The notes: generated from the letters alone by a model not told the origin. Shown: positions 45,460 through 57,711, numbered from the stretch's first letter. The stretch is 64,000 nucleotides of DNA from Emydura subglobosa (GCA_007922225.1 ML679968.1:8739022-8803021); one strand, 5' to 3'. Numbers and translations: made by a program.

Positions 45460-46682
45460 GAATTACTTTGGTATAACTAAGTTGCTTAGGGGAGTGAAGA
45501 ATCCACACATACCCCCAGGTGATGTAGTTATATTGACCTAAGTGTAGGGTTGGGATCGATTCACGAACCCACAATTGAGCACCCAATAACTGTACCAGTG
45601 AAGGCTAGGATTAAATCTCTTCAATGCAAAGCTATTTATTCGAAAGCAGGTATCACAGACGGACAGAAAAGCCATATAATATCTCTCCTTAATAAGCATG
45701 AATTCCCCAAGTATAAACCCTCAGTAACAATGCTGGCTCCACATAATATCCTGATTACAAACAAAGCAGGTACAGATACTAATTTTAGATGGAGACTTTC
45801 CTTCTTCTTTTGGTTTCTTTAGGTACTTGGTCTGTTTTCTGTGTCCCCCGTAGAAGGATCTTGGCTACCCTGACTTTCTGGTTCTTCTCCTTGAGTACCT
45901 GAACTATTTAATGGTCCCTTGTGGTAGGTGTTAGCTACCCTGAGACTCTTGGTTCTAAAGTCCTTCTTCAGATGTTAATTGGGATGTCTTTCTATGTGGC
46001 ATGTGATATTCTCCAGTACTTGTACCCTTTTCTCAAAGGAATCACAAAATATGCTCTGCTAGTACATATTTAGCATATCATGATGTTTTTCTAATTCATT
46101 TTGGGAGGGACAACAGAGATCGGCTGATATACATATTTCAAATATTCACTCGGGCACCTGATGTTGTGCTGTTCTACAGGGTCAATTGGCCAGGTCAGTT
46201 AGTCCCAGATTCACCATTACACACATCCATGTGTACACACTACGCAAACTGGCCATTGGCTGACCATGACTGTTGGTCTGTCACATTAGCACAGCTACAG
46301 ACACAGAACCTGGATAAACATCCATGGCTTATGTCAGTGCCAAGTGCAAGTTCTGTATTCTTGGTGATTTGCCATGTAATCTGTCTAGTGCTAAGAGGCC
46401 TTGCACCCCAAATCCTTTAGCATTCAGACTTACCAAGTTTTACTAGACTTCTGACAACGACAGTGATTTATAGTAATTTAATACCGTCTCAACACTAAGC
46501 TCCGGTGTAGACATCTTCTCCCACTGATATTGTTACCACCTCTCACAGAGGTGGATTAACTACACCAATGGGAGAGCTCTCACCTGTCAGCATAAAGTGT
46601 CTTTGTTAAAGTGCTACAAAGGTGCAGCTGCATTGGTACAGCTGTGCCACTTCTGCATTTTATGTGTAGAAACTGCCCTAAG
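45460..46682. mobile_element. Turtle-type MITE split by an LTR
   Basis: The left part 45460-45542 (TTTGGTATAACTAAGTTGCT, GATGTAGTTATATTGACCTA) and the right part 46495-46682 (CTAAGCTCCGGTGTAGACAT, GTGGATTAACTACACCAATG, GTACAGCTGTGCCAC, GTGTAGAAACTGCCCTAAG) together follow a known turtle element of this class. The left terminus is missing. Confidence 0.7.
45543..46494 (-). mobile_element. Solo LTR with 5-bp duplication CTAAG
   Basis: 952 bp, beginning TGTAGGGTTGGG and ending CTCAACA (TG...CA). Flanked by CTAAG at 45538-45542 and 46495-46499, the second being the natural continuation of the split MITE. A minus-strand AATAAA at 45635-45640 suggests minus orientation. No coding motif, so this looks like a recombined single LTR. 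Family not identified. Confidence 0.75.
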
Positions 46683-47685
46683 GAAGAGGTTTCTATAGAC
46701 ATATAAGGTTAGCAAAGGCGATTGTGAAGGGTCTTCTGTGGGATTTTGTAAAGTCAGCAGGGTATTGTTGGAGCTTTTAAAATGGAGGAAACTCCTGGTT
46801 TTTGCTGTCCCTGACCTCCACTAGAGCAAGGGATGTGTTCCAGAAGTGCTTAGGAACTCCAGCAATCAGAATCCCCTCCCTAGCTGTAGTGTGTGTTAGG
46901 TGTTAGGAATGGGGCTTCCACCTGCAGCCATCCTAACGTGTACTAGAGGGACCTTTGCACCACACCCTGGTAGCTTCAAGCCCTTGGAGGATCTTGGCTT
47001 CCTAAGTATTGCCAGAGTTGATGTTCTGCTTCTAAGTATAGCTCTCCAAGTGTTTGCAGAGGATTGGTGATGTCGGGGGAGATTGGCAGTCTGATTATAT
47101 CTAACCACATAATTCCAGATTATGGCATTTACATGTGATATTTGTAAATTTTTTAATCTCATCAATTTGGTCCATGTCAGTTGAGCCTATGGAATGTGAG
47201 TATAATATGCAATCTACAACAAGCACCAATACATAACTGAAGTGTCACATTCTGCACTGAATGTTGCTTGAGTGTCATTTAATGATAAATACAATAGTCT
47301 GTGACAGTCCTAGCTGGAGGGGGCAAAGTCCTGGTTAACCGTAGTAAAAACCACTTCTGAAAGAAAAGTTATAACCTTCTCATGAAGCACAGATGGAAAA
47401 AAAGTCCTCCTTGTCATAGCTACTATCTGGACATCCATCCAGATTCCAAACTTCAGTAACAATAATTTGGCAGAACCAATTAAAACTGAGGGGGACAGAT
47501 ATCCTCTCTGCCATTTTCTCCAACTTTTCTCTTCTGCCTACTCAGGCTGTTTACATCTTAGGGTTCAATACAGAAGGTTAACTACATTTTTTTCTTTTAC
47601 AGTTTGAAACCTTGCAAATACTGATAGCCTGAGAGTCAAAAGATCCATCAGGAAGCACTGAAGAGGCCTCCTTTGACTCAGAAAA

Positions 47686-47720
<35 letters not shown>

Positions 47721-48269
47721 AACTGCTAAATTCTTCTTCTCTTGAGCAATCATAAGGCAGGCTAAGCACTCCTGTCCCCAGGACTTCATCTGGCATTTCT
47801 TTTAAGAAGGACATGGTTTTCTGATATATCATTTGAAAAGAGTTCTATGCATGCTGGGAAAGGAAGCTGGCGTTTTGCCGCTAGTTTCCTCAGTGGAGAG
47901 GTTAATACTAATTTAATTCTATCTAAGCCTTAATACTATGGCAGTATCCATAAGGGGATGCCTTCTCCAGTGAGAAAGATTTAACCAAGTCAGAATCTGC
48001 TTTGATCAGGCCAAGAGGTAGGCTAACGGTAACAACAATAACAAAAAATGGAGACAGAAATTGGATGCTTTTCTCTTCAGTCTCTGTATTACCCATGATT
48101 CACAAAATCTAAGAAATACAGTGAATAAGATAAAATATATAACAGAAAAAATTGAGGAAAGACCCAAATACCCAGGTCTTATTCTAGTTCTTTCATATAG
48201 ACAGTGAATCATTTGATACTACATTAGTAAGATCTCGGTTCTAAAAAGCTCTTAAATATTTGCTTTAGG
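46683..48269. other. Intronic, nothing recognised; poly(T) inside
   Basis: A 28-nt T run occupies 47689-47716. No gene or named repeat otherwise. Confidence 0.4.
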
Positions 48270-48604
48270 CCAATTGGCCTCAGTGGATTAAGCATGTATT
48301 CAAGTGCTTTGCAGATTCAGGGCTGAATGTTTTTGATATGTTGATCAAAAGTACAACCATACCATAACATATAAGAAATGTTCTGAGAAGTTTAGTATTT
48401 TTTTCTAAAAGAAAGGAAATTCTTCACCATTCTTCCTCCAAAGATTATCAGAATGAGAAATTGCTTAATTATCAGACAAATGTGTAAGTAGATTACAACA
48501 TCCCCAAGTCTAATTTTCTCCCTTGGCACATTGTTGATACAGCAGTGTCATAAATGGCCATGGATAGCTATAATGAAAGGGGTTTTTATTATTATTATTT
48601 ATGC
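48270..48604. other. Intronic, possible dispersed repeat at start
   Basis: GGCCAATTGGCCTCAGTGGA and AAGTGCTTTGCAGATTCAGG (48269-48330) resemble the palindromic reptile repeat family. Nothing else seen. Confidence 0.3.
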
Positions 48605-48780
48605 CTGTGCCTCTCAGATGTGATCTCTAATAGAAATTGGCTTAAGCCCTGAAGCGCAAGATTTAATATCCCTTCCAAAGTTTTTGTTTATTATAACTAC
48701 TTTTAGATATTCTTGATATCCATATAACTAGCCAGGCCTTTTTTAATCTTGTTAAGATTTAAGCCATTTTTGATGGGTGC
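48605..48780 (-). mobile_element. Old CR1 relic
   Basis: GTGATCTCTAATAGAAATTGGCTTAAGCCC and following match the older minus-strand CR1 at 16870-17000 and the one at 63045 by eye. Confidence 0.6.
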
Positions 48781-49218
48781 AGAAATACAACAGACAGGTA
48801 TCTACTTCACTTTCTTACTTCACTTTTTCAGGTAAATTGTGTGTGCACTTGTTTTGTGGTTTGTTTTTTTGTTGCTTGTTGTTTGTTTCCTAGTTGAAAT
48901 TATTAACTGCATGTGTGGAGTCAAAGAATGAAATGTAGTGTTTTATTTCTTTATTTTCTTCTAGCCATCTGGTTAACTGCCTAAGTCAAAACTGTCTTAA
49001 GGCAACACTGTCAACAATATTCCTCTCTGAGACATGTCATAGCAGCTGTACTGAATATTAATGATAGCTAGCATTCAGAAGAAAACTGGGGGGGAGTAGA
49101 ATGTAGAAACTACCAATCAAAATCTGTATAATCATATCTCTTTGTTGGATGGATGCTAATGTTGCACTATTCATTCAAAACACTGAAGAACTTGGCTACT
49201 TTCATATCTCTACATTTA
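48781..49218. other. Intronic, nothing recognised
   Basis: No gene or repeat supported. Confidence 0.35.
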
Positions 49219-49290
49219 GTACATAGAATCATAGGACTGGAACGGACCTCGAGATGTTCTCTAGTCCAGTTCCCTGCATGGGTAGGCCTG
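49219..49290 (-). mobile_element. CR1 3' tail fragment
   Basis: CATAGAATCATAGGACTGGA, then GACCTCGAGATGTTCTCTAG and TCCAGTTCCCTGCAT: reverse complement of a CR1 tail, about 70 bp. Confidence 0.75.
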
Positions 49291-50598
49291 GGCAGCGGAC
49301 AGTTTATGCCATCGCTGTGCAGCACAATCGTTAATCCCATTCTGTATGTAACCTCTGTAAACCTCTCATCATTCACTAAAAATGTTGCCGTGCTGCTGAC
49401 AATAGGTGTCAGTAGCAAGAAAGCCAGAAAGAAAACCTGGTGCATTTATTTCTAGTAACATTAAAGCCATCATAATTATGGGTCATTTGCCTGGCTTCTT
49501 TGGTAATTAAGAGTTATAATTGCCTCTAGTTCCAGGGAATTAGTTAAGCTTTTCCATTATGCATATTGCCTTCCATAATTATCTGCTTCTCTCATACAAC
49601 AAGCTTAGTGACATCACGGCAGCCAATAAGGTCTTTCAAGCCAGACAAGTGAAGTGTGTTTCTATGTATAGTGTGGATTAAAAAATGTTTGCTGCATTTA
49701 AGCGTACTCTTCAAAAAGGCAGAGCGTGTCATAGTTGTCCTTTTTCTGCTTTCAGAATGCACTGAGAGCTTAGAGACATGGATGTATGCCACAAACACAG
49801 TGTATTGTTAGGTGGGACTGTGCTCCGCCTTTTGACAGCAGTTGTTCTATGCCTCACAACATTATCCAGACATTTGTTTACACATAATGATCATGATCAA
49901 CAGATTGAAAATCTTAGTGCTCAATCTGGAATGAAAAACAAATTAAGAAAATGTAGGGAACATATGAAGGAGGCTAGCATAAGAAGATGTTAGGGAGTGC
50001 TCCCATGGCCCACTGGAAGCCATTAATTAAGTTCTGCTGTATTAAATCTCTAAGGCAGAAAGCATCTTTTACTTCCTCTTGGCTGATTCCAAATAGTTGC
50101 TGACATATTGATGGACATGGGGTCAGTATTTTAAAAAGGAAACAGGAGAAAAGGGTTTTTGTTCAACCTGGATGGTTTGATTTAAGTAACAGCTAATTTA
50201 GATCTTCTATTTGAGTCATCATTTAAATCAGCAAGCAGGAAGCTTTGATTTAAATAACCAGTTTTAACTAAAAAAGTGCAAATGCAGAGCATGGTTTTTA
50301 TCCTAAAGAAAGGTTGGTAACTTTAACAGTTCTCCGCTTTCTGAGCACTCTCTCGTGGCCAGACTTTCCTTTGCAGCAGCCTCCTTTTTCAGAGCCCCCA
50401 TAGAGAATCCTACCGCCTTCCAGTAGCTGGCTTAGTGCCCACAAACAAGCTTACCAATAAAGTGCATCACTGCAATCCAAACTTTCATACTTCTCTCTGG
50501 GTCTTCCGCCATCCATGTAGAGTTCTTCCCCTGCCACTGCCTTCTCTTAATTTCTTGTAGCTTTCTCTCCCTGGAGTTTAGTCTTCCATCTCTTGCTT
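49291..50598. other. Intronic, nothing recognised
   Basis: AT-rich, no feature supported. Confidence 0.4.
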
Positions 50599-51085
50599 CA
50601 TAGAATCATAGACGATTAGGGTTGGAAGGAGACCACAGGAGGTCATCTAGTCCAACTCCCTGCTCAAAGCAGGACCAACCTCAGCTATATCATCCCAGCC
50701 AGGACTTTGTCAAGCCAGGCCTTAAAAACCTCTAAAAGTACAGATTCCACTATCTCCCTCGGTAACCCATTCCCATGCTTCACCACCCTCCTAGCGAAAA
50801 CGTTTTTCCTAATATCCAACCTAGACCTCCCCCACTGCAGCTTGAGACCATTGCTCCTTGTTCTCTCATCTGCCATCAATGAGAACAGCCAAGCCCCATC
50901 CTCCCTGGACCTCCCTGGACCCCCCTTCCAGGTAGTTGAAGGTTGCTATCAAATCCCCCCTCATTCTTCTCTTCTGCAGACTAAACAAGCCTAGTTCCCT
51001 CAGCCCCTCCTCATAAGTCAGGTGCTCCAGCCACCTAATCATTTTTGTTGCCCTCTGCTGGACTCTCTCCAGCTTCCTTCTCTTT
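50599..51085 (-). mobile_element. CR1 LINE 3' fragment
   Basis: The 3' end CATAGAATCATAGACGATTA is followed by GGTCATCTAGTCCAACTCCC. On the minus strand the end of ORF2 reads [20 protein letters not shown] and [17 protein letters not shown]. Close to the CR1 at 22228 in sequence. Confidence 0.88.
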
Positions 51086-51407
51086 CCAGTGTTTTCCCTC
51101 TTCTGAGGGTGAAGGAAATCTATATACTGCCCTCTCCAGAGAGCTCCTCACAATTAGCTGGAAGAGAGGCAAGCCCTGTCCCACTCCACACTACAAGGCA
51201 CCTGATCCTTGACCCTTAAAGGAACAGTGTTCTGGGGTTTTCCCCCATCCAACTCCTAATTACCCAGGACCGCTTCCTCCCTTCCATTAGCAGCATGGAA
51301 CACAGGTCCATTAGCATTTCTTGGGTCTTTGTTCATTCCAGCTCCCTGAAACAGGTTTTTTGGCCCCCTCTACTCTTAAGGAGACAGTGTAATCCTCCTT
51401 ACAGGAA
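51086..51407. other. Spacer between opposite CR1s
   Basis: GC is higher than the intron average. No gene or named repeat. Confidence 0.35.
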
Positions 51408-52048
51408 CCATTAAAATATGTTGCAAAAAAAGCAAACATCATTCTGGGATGTACTAGCAGGAGTGTCGTAAGCAAGACATGAGAAGTAATTCTTCTGTTC
51501 TACTCCGCACTGATTAGGCCTCAGCTGGAGTATTGTGTCCAGTTTTGGGCACCACATTTCAGGAAAGATGTGGATGAATTGGAGAGAGTTCAGAGAAGAG
51601 CAACAAAAATGATTAAAGGTCTAGAAAACATGACCTATGAGGGAGGATTGAAAAAATTGGGTTTGTTTAGTCTGAAGAAGAGAAGAGGGGGGAGGGGGGA
51701 CATGATAACAATTTTCAAGTACATAAAAGACTGTTACAAGGAGGAGGGAGAAAATTGTTTTCTTTAACCTCTGAGGATAGGACAAGAAGCAATGGGCTTA
51801 AATTGCACCAAGGGCAGTTTAGGTTGGACATTAGGAAAATATTCCTCTCTGTCAGGGTAATTAAGCACTGGACTAAATTGCCTAGTGAGGTTGTAGAATC
51901 TCCATCACTGGAGATTTTTAAGAGCAGGTTAGACAAACACCTGTCAGGGCTGGTCCAGATAATACTTAGCCCTGCCTTGAGTGCAGGGGACTGGATTAGA
52001 AAACCTCTTGAGCTCCCTTCCAGTCCTACAATTCTATGGCTCTATTAC
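51408..52048 (+). mobile_element. CR1 LINE 3' fragment, plus strand
   Basis: ORF2 C-terminus on the plus strand: [28 protein letters not shown] (about 51576-51660), then in another frame [21 protein letters not shown] and SRLDKHLSGL. The tail CTACAATTCTATGGCTCTAT ends near 52045. Arranged tail-away from the minus CR1 at 50599. Confidence 0.88.
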
Positions 52049-53254
52049 TGGCAACTAAATATAGCCTTATTGCCTATTTGGTGCTTCCATTTGGTACCCA
52101 GGGGGATGTACTATACCTATACATATTTATTTTAGCAACTATATAGCATAATTTACTTTTATTCAGATTTTTATATATTCTTACGATTTTAGAAAAATAG
52201 CTAATGATGCATTTATTTACTAGATGACAGTTATTTTTTCTTTGCAATTTATGTCAAATGCTATTTGGATGAATAGTCAAATTCATTTAAAATGCACAAA
52301 AACAACATTTTATTTTATTTTATTTTTAATTAAACTACCTTAAATGTGCTGGATACATAAGAAAAAAAATATCAGAACATATTTTGTATTTAAAACCAAC
52401 TGACTTATTAAACAAAAGATGTGTTCTCTGTAGTTAGTGTATTGAACAGCTTGTTTCTGTTCATTATGTCCTTCAAGATTTCTAGAACTGGTAGATCTCA
52501 TTCTCTCGCATTTGCTTTTCTTCTTCAATCTATGAATAAAAACTGAGCTTTTCTGCTTTACCCTTTCCCAGTTGGTTTCTTAACTTTGAATAAACTTGTC
52601 CTTGAACTGAACTATGGAATAAACTGAAGTGAAGAAAATATTCTCTTTACACCTGCAGAAGAGGCTACAGCTGTCAAAAACAGGTTTAGCCCTTGAGTAA
52701 ACTCTGCTTCCAGTTGCTCAACCAGTGACTTCCACCAGTTCAGGACTTTGACTTTCTTGAAAACTTGGCAGCAAACCTGTATTTAATATAAATTTTAAAA
52801 ATCCTATTTTTAAAATAATCTATTTTTATTCACTCTGTGTTCCACCAGTCAGGAAAAAATCATTGTAGAGTTATCAGAAAATTAAAAGTACAAACTTGTA
52901 ATTTCATGTATACTTCTTACATTTTAATGCTTTCAAAGACTATTCATACATGTTGCACCTCTTTTAAAAAAAATACTGTACTGAACTACTTTTAGCCTGA
53001 AATTTAACATTTTTTCCATTTTTTTGCTTTAACCATTGCACACGTTACTCCGATTTTTTTAAACTTTGGCTCAGTTCCCTGCTCACCCAGCCGCAGACCC
53101 GTACCTGCACTTGGTTTGAGAATATCCCCCTCTGAACACAAGATTTTCATGGAAGTATAAGAATAATTTGTATTCTAGGATGAAAAAATGAGAGCCCATT
53201 TAAGGTTTAGCAAAAAAAGCTCATATTTTGTTCAAATGTACCCTAGCCACAAAG
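52049..53254. other. Intronic, nothing recognised
   Basis: AT-rich, no feature supported. Confidence 0.4.
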
Positions 53255-53510
53255 ATTGGAGTGGAAGGATGACCCAGTGATTAGGATGCTAGACTGTGAC
53301 TTAATAGAGTTGGCTTCAATTCCTGCTCTGCTGAAGATTCCCGTGTTATTTTGGATAAATCACTTAACCTCTCTATGCCTCATTTTCCTATCCATAATAT
53401 AGGGTTTAATGGAATTTTCTACTTCAGAGGAGTATTGAGGATAAATACATTAAAGATTGTGCGGTGTTTGTATACTACACTGGTGGGGGGTCATATGAGT
53501 ACCATAAATA
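53255..53510 (+). mobile_element. MIR-type tRNA-derived SINE
   Basis: The A-box-like head CCAGTGATTAGGATGCTAGA and B-box-like GGCTTCAATTCCTGCTCTGC are followed by AAATCACTTAACCTCTCTAT, TGCCTCATTTTCC, GAGGATAAATACATTAAAGA and TGGGGGGTCATATGAGTACC. This is the turtle/amniote MIR layout over nearly its full length. Confidence 0.75.
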
Positions 53511-53763
53511 GATCAAAAAGTCTGGGTTCTTCTTATCTGGGTGGTTAGGTTTTGGTCATTTTCTGTTCAGTATAATTTTAAATGTGCTTGGAAAATAACC
53601 CAGAAATTTAATATTGACTAATTTTAATTAAATTACATATAATTTTGACTTTGAAATATTATCTACAAAATGGGAATAATAAAACTTTACCTAATCCTGT
53701 AAATGGGTAAATCCTTTCAAAATATGTATGTTGTAAATAAGAAAGTGGTACTTTTCCTGCAGA
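53511..53763. other. Intronic, nothing recognised
   Basis: No feature supported. Confidence 0.35.
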
Positions 53764-53990
53764 AGAATAGACTCATAGACTTTAAGGTCAAAAGGGACCA
53801 TTGTGATCTTTTAGTCTGACCTACTGCACATCACAGGTCACAGAACCTCACCCACCCATGCCTGAAATAGACCTATAACCTCTGGCTGAGTTACAGGAGC
53901 CCTCAAATCAGGATTTAAAGACTTCAAGTTACAGAGAATCCACCATTTACTGTAGCTTAAACCAGCAAATGACCCATGCTTTAATATTTT
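53764..53990 (-). mobile_element. CR1 3' UTR fragment
   Basis: ATAGACTCATAGACTTTAAG ... CACAGAACCTCACCCACCCA ... GGATTTAAAGACTTCAAG matches the subfamily at 5826-6050. Confidence 0.8.
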
Positions 53991-54250
53991 ATGAATGAGA
54001 TTTTTCAAAAGCACTCTGCATTGGCCTATTTCTGCTCCTTGTTGAAATCAGTGATAAAATTCCCTCTAACTTGAATGGGAAGCAGAATTAGACCAATCCT
54101 GTGCATTTGTTAGAATCCCACCCTATATTATGTAGTGGTTCCTTTTATGTAAAATAATATAAAACCATTTTATTGATGCTGGAGACTATTTCCATAGTAT
54201 TTTCTATTAAAAATTACTGACTACTGGACTAGTCCTGCAGTTGCTTTCTT

Positions 54251-54270
54251 TGTGTGCGCGTGCGCGCGCA
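54251..54270. repeat. Alternating purine-pyrimidine tract
   Basis: TGTGTGCGCGTGCGCGCGCA, 20 nt strictly alternating and CpG-dense; Z-DNA prone. Confidence 0.8.
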
Positions 54271-54626
54271 CTAAGTAAACAGGTTTACTTGAACTTAAAC
54301 TATACACAAATCTTTAAACTTTAGATAATGTTAGTAGTATAAGAATGTTTGTTTTTTCAGATGGCTGTGCGAGTCTTTTCAAATGTCAAAACTTACTGTG
54401 TTATCATTTAGACCCCAGGGAAAAGTTAAAAACAAACAAAAAAAGTCCTCTTCATTTTTAGGTTGTAAGTAAGCAGACTTGTCTTATGCCCTGGTATTCT
54501 TCAGAATTGTAACTTTACCCACCCCAACCTTCTGGATAACAGTATGCCATGCATACTCTGGGTTTGTATTCAGTGTGTTGATTGTCTTCACTCTTCCCAT
54601 CCGCAAGAGTTTAGCACGTAGATAAT

Positions 54627-54727
54627 TAGTCACCAAGGAGACAATTTAAAGTTTGCAAGAAAAATGTCTTGATTCTTAGTCACCAAGGAGACAATTTTAA
54701 GCCTGTAAGGAAAATATCATGATTCTA
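54627..54727. repeat. Tandem duplication of about 50 bp
   Basis: TTAGTCACCAAGGAGACAAT occurs at about 54627 and again at about 54677, each followed by a similar GCAAGAAAAATGTCTTGATTCT / GTAAGGAAAATATCATGATTCT block. Confidence 0.88.
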
Positions 54728-54878
54728 GCTTGGTTCTGACAGTATGTATATCTTTAAATGGCTAGTTTCTCTATATGTGGCCAGTTCCTTTATCCTTGAA
54801 GTGGTTTTCTCTCCCTCATAAGACAGGCTTTGGAAAAAGCACAAACAGTATGCATAGCTATCCGCAATATACTACTAC

Positions 54879-56170
54879 TTCAAGCCTTGTCCGTGTGGGT
54901 GTCCCACTTCAGGTACGCATGCACCTCTCAAGCCCTTGATTGGAGATACTCAGTTAGCAGTGTCAGTTCCACCCATGCATGCATTCTGTTCCTCCTTGTG
55001 CTGGATACTGAGGCTATATGAGGTGTGTGGACAGACTGCCCTCAGTTCTTTCTCAACTGCCTCAGCCTGAGATGGCGCTCTAGCATGTTCTTCTTGAGCA
55101 GGCCTTGACTTTCTACTATTTTTAAATAGTAAGATAGTTTTTATGGTTAGTTAGTGTTAGTTAGCTAGATAAGTAGTCAGAGGAATGTTTTATCTCCTCT
55201 CTTTGCTCTTGGGGAGACTCATTTTTTTTTCTGGCAGGGAATGCCTGGCTTGCCAGGTTTCAACTGTTGTCCCTCCTGCCAAGAGGCTTATACCTGTGAG
55301 TGACAGCTTGCTGAGGGCATGTCTACACGACAAAGTTAAGTCAACTTAATTTAAGTCGACATCCAGCCCTTTCAGTAATTAAATGAACCACGTGTGTCCT
55401 CATTGTGACACTCATGTCAGTGGAGTGCATCCTCACGAGCAGTGCTTGCATGGATGCACAGAGCAGTGCATTATGGGTAGCTATCCCACTGTTCAACTAG
55501 CTGCAAAGGATTTTGGAAAGGGCTTGCAATGGCTCATGGTACCAAAACGTTGTGAGGGGGTGGGAGCATGGCTTCGACCTCCCATGATACAGTTTCCTCC
55601 CTCCTTCTATCTCTCCCTGTGCTGGTATTAATGGCAAACAAACCAATACTTTTTTTCACCTTTTTTCAAAAGCCTGGCTTAACCATGAATACTCCATACA
55701 TGGGCTTCAATACACATGTTTTCAAAAAATTATATCCTGATCCATTCTGTCAAGTCTGATTCGGCTCTTGGTTCTTCAGTAATCTCTTCAGTTTTGAATT
55801 CTGTTCTGAAGTTCCCTCCTCCATTTGGAGATGCTGCTCGAAAGTCACCTAAAATGGAGCACCCATAGGAACAATAGTCAAAGAAGAAGTGGTTATTCAC
55901 CTACCTTATGCCATAAATGCAGTTCTTCAAGATGTGTATCCTGTGGGTGCTCCATTACCTGCCCTCCTTCTCTGCTTCAGACTGTTCATTAGGGGATGCT
56001 TGGGTGGAGAAGGAACTGAGGGGGTTTCACCCACACACCCCTGTATAGCTTTGATATCCAGCATGCATGTGCATGCCAAACTGACACTGCTAACTGAAAA
56101 TCTCTGATCAAGTGCTCAAGAGGAGCATGCGTACCTGAAGCGGAGCACTCATAGGGACACACGTCTTGAA
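54879..56170 (+). mobile_element. DIRS-like element, internally deleted, with long inverted ends
   Basis: The left end 54879-~55075 (CCACTTCAGGTACGCATGCA, CAGTTAGCAGTGTCAG, CTCAGTTCTTTCTCAACTGC) is the inverse of ~55990-56170 at the right (GCATGCGTACCTGAAGCGGA, CTGACACTGCTAACTG). After the left end comes a gag start relic (MPGLPGFNCCPSCQEAY at about 55240). The middle holds a DNA-transposon piece at about 55315-55560. ORFs for RT and recombinase are absent. Long inverted ends fit DIRS, which leaves no target-site duplication. Confidence 0.75.
55315..55560. mobile_element. DNA-transposon fragment inside the DIRS element
   Basis: GGGCATGTCTACACGACAAA is a GTCTACAC-type terminus. TGCATTATGGGTAGCTATCC is a block typical of turtle elements of this kind. 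The right end was not found. Confidence 0.55.
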
Positions 56171-57534
56171 GATCCACAAGACTGCACAAGTTCAGTGGCT
56201 TCTTCTTCTCCCCTCTCAACCCTTCCTGCATTATAAAATAGAGATTATAATATCAATTTTAGAACATCTCTGCTAAGCAATAAACAGATACATGCAAGTA
56301 ACATTTCTAGATGCACAAAATTTGTGCATATATTAGAATCTGTTTCTGGCAATTTTCTAAAGCTTTCAGATATTCTTAACTGTCTTGCTGTCTAATACTG
56401 CTTATTCAGATAAATTATTGCTACAAGTATATGGTGAAATCCTGGCTTCACTGAAATCGATGAGTTTTACCGTTGACTTCAGTGGGTCAGGATATGATTC
56501 ATTGGGTTTCAGGTTTAAATATAGAACAAACTAACCTAAGAGAATTCTTTTGAAACCACAGATATGGACATTCAGTAATACAAATTATTTCATGTGGTGT
56601 GGCTTTACATATTAGGCTCCAGTTAATGTTTTATATTTCATTACATCTCTAGTTGAGATATCCATTTAGCAGAAGACTCAGCATTTAAGTTCCTGAGCCA
56701 TGCATTCATTGTTTCTTACTAAAATGTTTGCTATATTCTAAATGCATTCCAGCTATCCAAAAACTTAAAGCTTCTATAGCATGAAAAAACATTTGTTTTA
56801 AGCACAAAATACATCTGAAAAAATATGAAATGGCTCATGCATTTTGCATATATCTTGTTTACAGTTTGTTATAAGCAATAGCATGGGCCAAAAATTGCAT
56901 CAGTTCTTGAACCCAAGTGAGCTCACAGGTCAACCAACACCTCTCACGAATCTTCATCTAAGCATGCTGGATGTGCTCAGAACCCATTTGTGCTGATGTG
57001 TTTTTCAAGAAGCAGCAATCTTTCTTCACAAGAAAAAGAATGTTAACATCTCCTTCTTAACAAGAACATAATTTCTAGCACTTCTTTATCACACTTGAAG
57101 GCAGTGGGCCAGATTTTCATGTCACGGTTCCTCTAGCTTCATCTGAGGATCTGGCCCAACATTTTGGTATGTGTTGTTGTTTGAGAGAGCCTATATAACT
57201 ATTGAAAATATGCATGTCAGTTGGGCCCAGATCCTTTGTGGAGTAGGAAATGTTAAATTTTCCAACAGTTCACTGGAATACATTACTAAACTGCACTGAA
57301 AACCATTTACATTATGACTAGCTGTTCTTCTGAATTAGGGGATCAATCAGCAGTCATTGATATCAATAACAAAACTTTCACTGACTTCTCTAGTGCACAA
57401 TCAGGCCCTATAGTTCACTTACTCAACTTGAGAAAGTGACTTTGCATGTATTCCTATATATAATGCGCCATCATTTCTTATGACTATGCAAGTAATTATT
57501 TCAGCATTTTAACCTTATGTCTTTATTTTCTCAG
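56171..57534. other. Intron end, mostly unrecognised
   Basis: TGAAATCCTGGCTTCACTGA ... GACTTCAGTGGGTCAGGAT (56434-56495) is a small palindromic dispersed-repeat relic. The polypyrimidine tract and CAG before 57535 are the PUDP acceptor. Confidence 0.4.
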
Positions 57535-57711
57535 TGTCTTGTGTTTGAAGATTCTCCACTTGGAGTGCAAGCAGCATTAGCAGCTGGGATGCAAGTGGTT
57601 ATGATCCCAGATGAAAATTTGAATCAAGATCTTACAAAGGATGCAAATCTAGTGCTGAAATCTATTGAGGAATTTGAACCAGAACTGTTTGGTTTGCCAC
57701 CATATGACTAA
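57535..57711 (+). CDS. PUDP: PUDP terminal coding exon with stop codon
   Basis: Last coding exon of PUDP. The acceptor is TTTTCTCAG ending at 57534. The first codon is TGT, which follows AAG of the previous exon in phase 0, so the join needs no partial codon. It encodes 58 residues, then TAA at 57709-57711. HAD motif IV is visible as [10 protein letters not shown]; the acidic pair there coordinates Mg in this family. It is followed by [14 protein letters not shown] and the family-typical C-terminal FGLPPYD. The human protein ends at the same point and differs only by scattered substitutions. The two exons are separated by about 55 kb, so this identification rests on the second exon completing the fold of the first. 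There is no in-frame stop or broken splice site, so the gene looks functional in the part seen. Confidence 0.95.
   Translation, partial: CLVFEDSPLGVQAALAAGMQVVMIPDENLNQDLTKDANLVLKSIEEFEPELFGLPPYD

Noticed and set aside
54251..54270. Possible CpG-island promoter
   Set aside because: The CpGs are confined to a short alternating repeat with no wider CpG enrichment or exon nearby.
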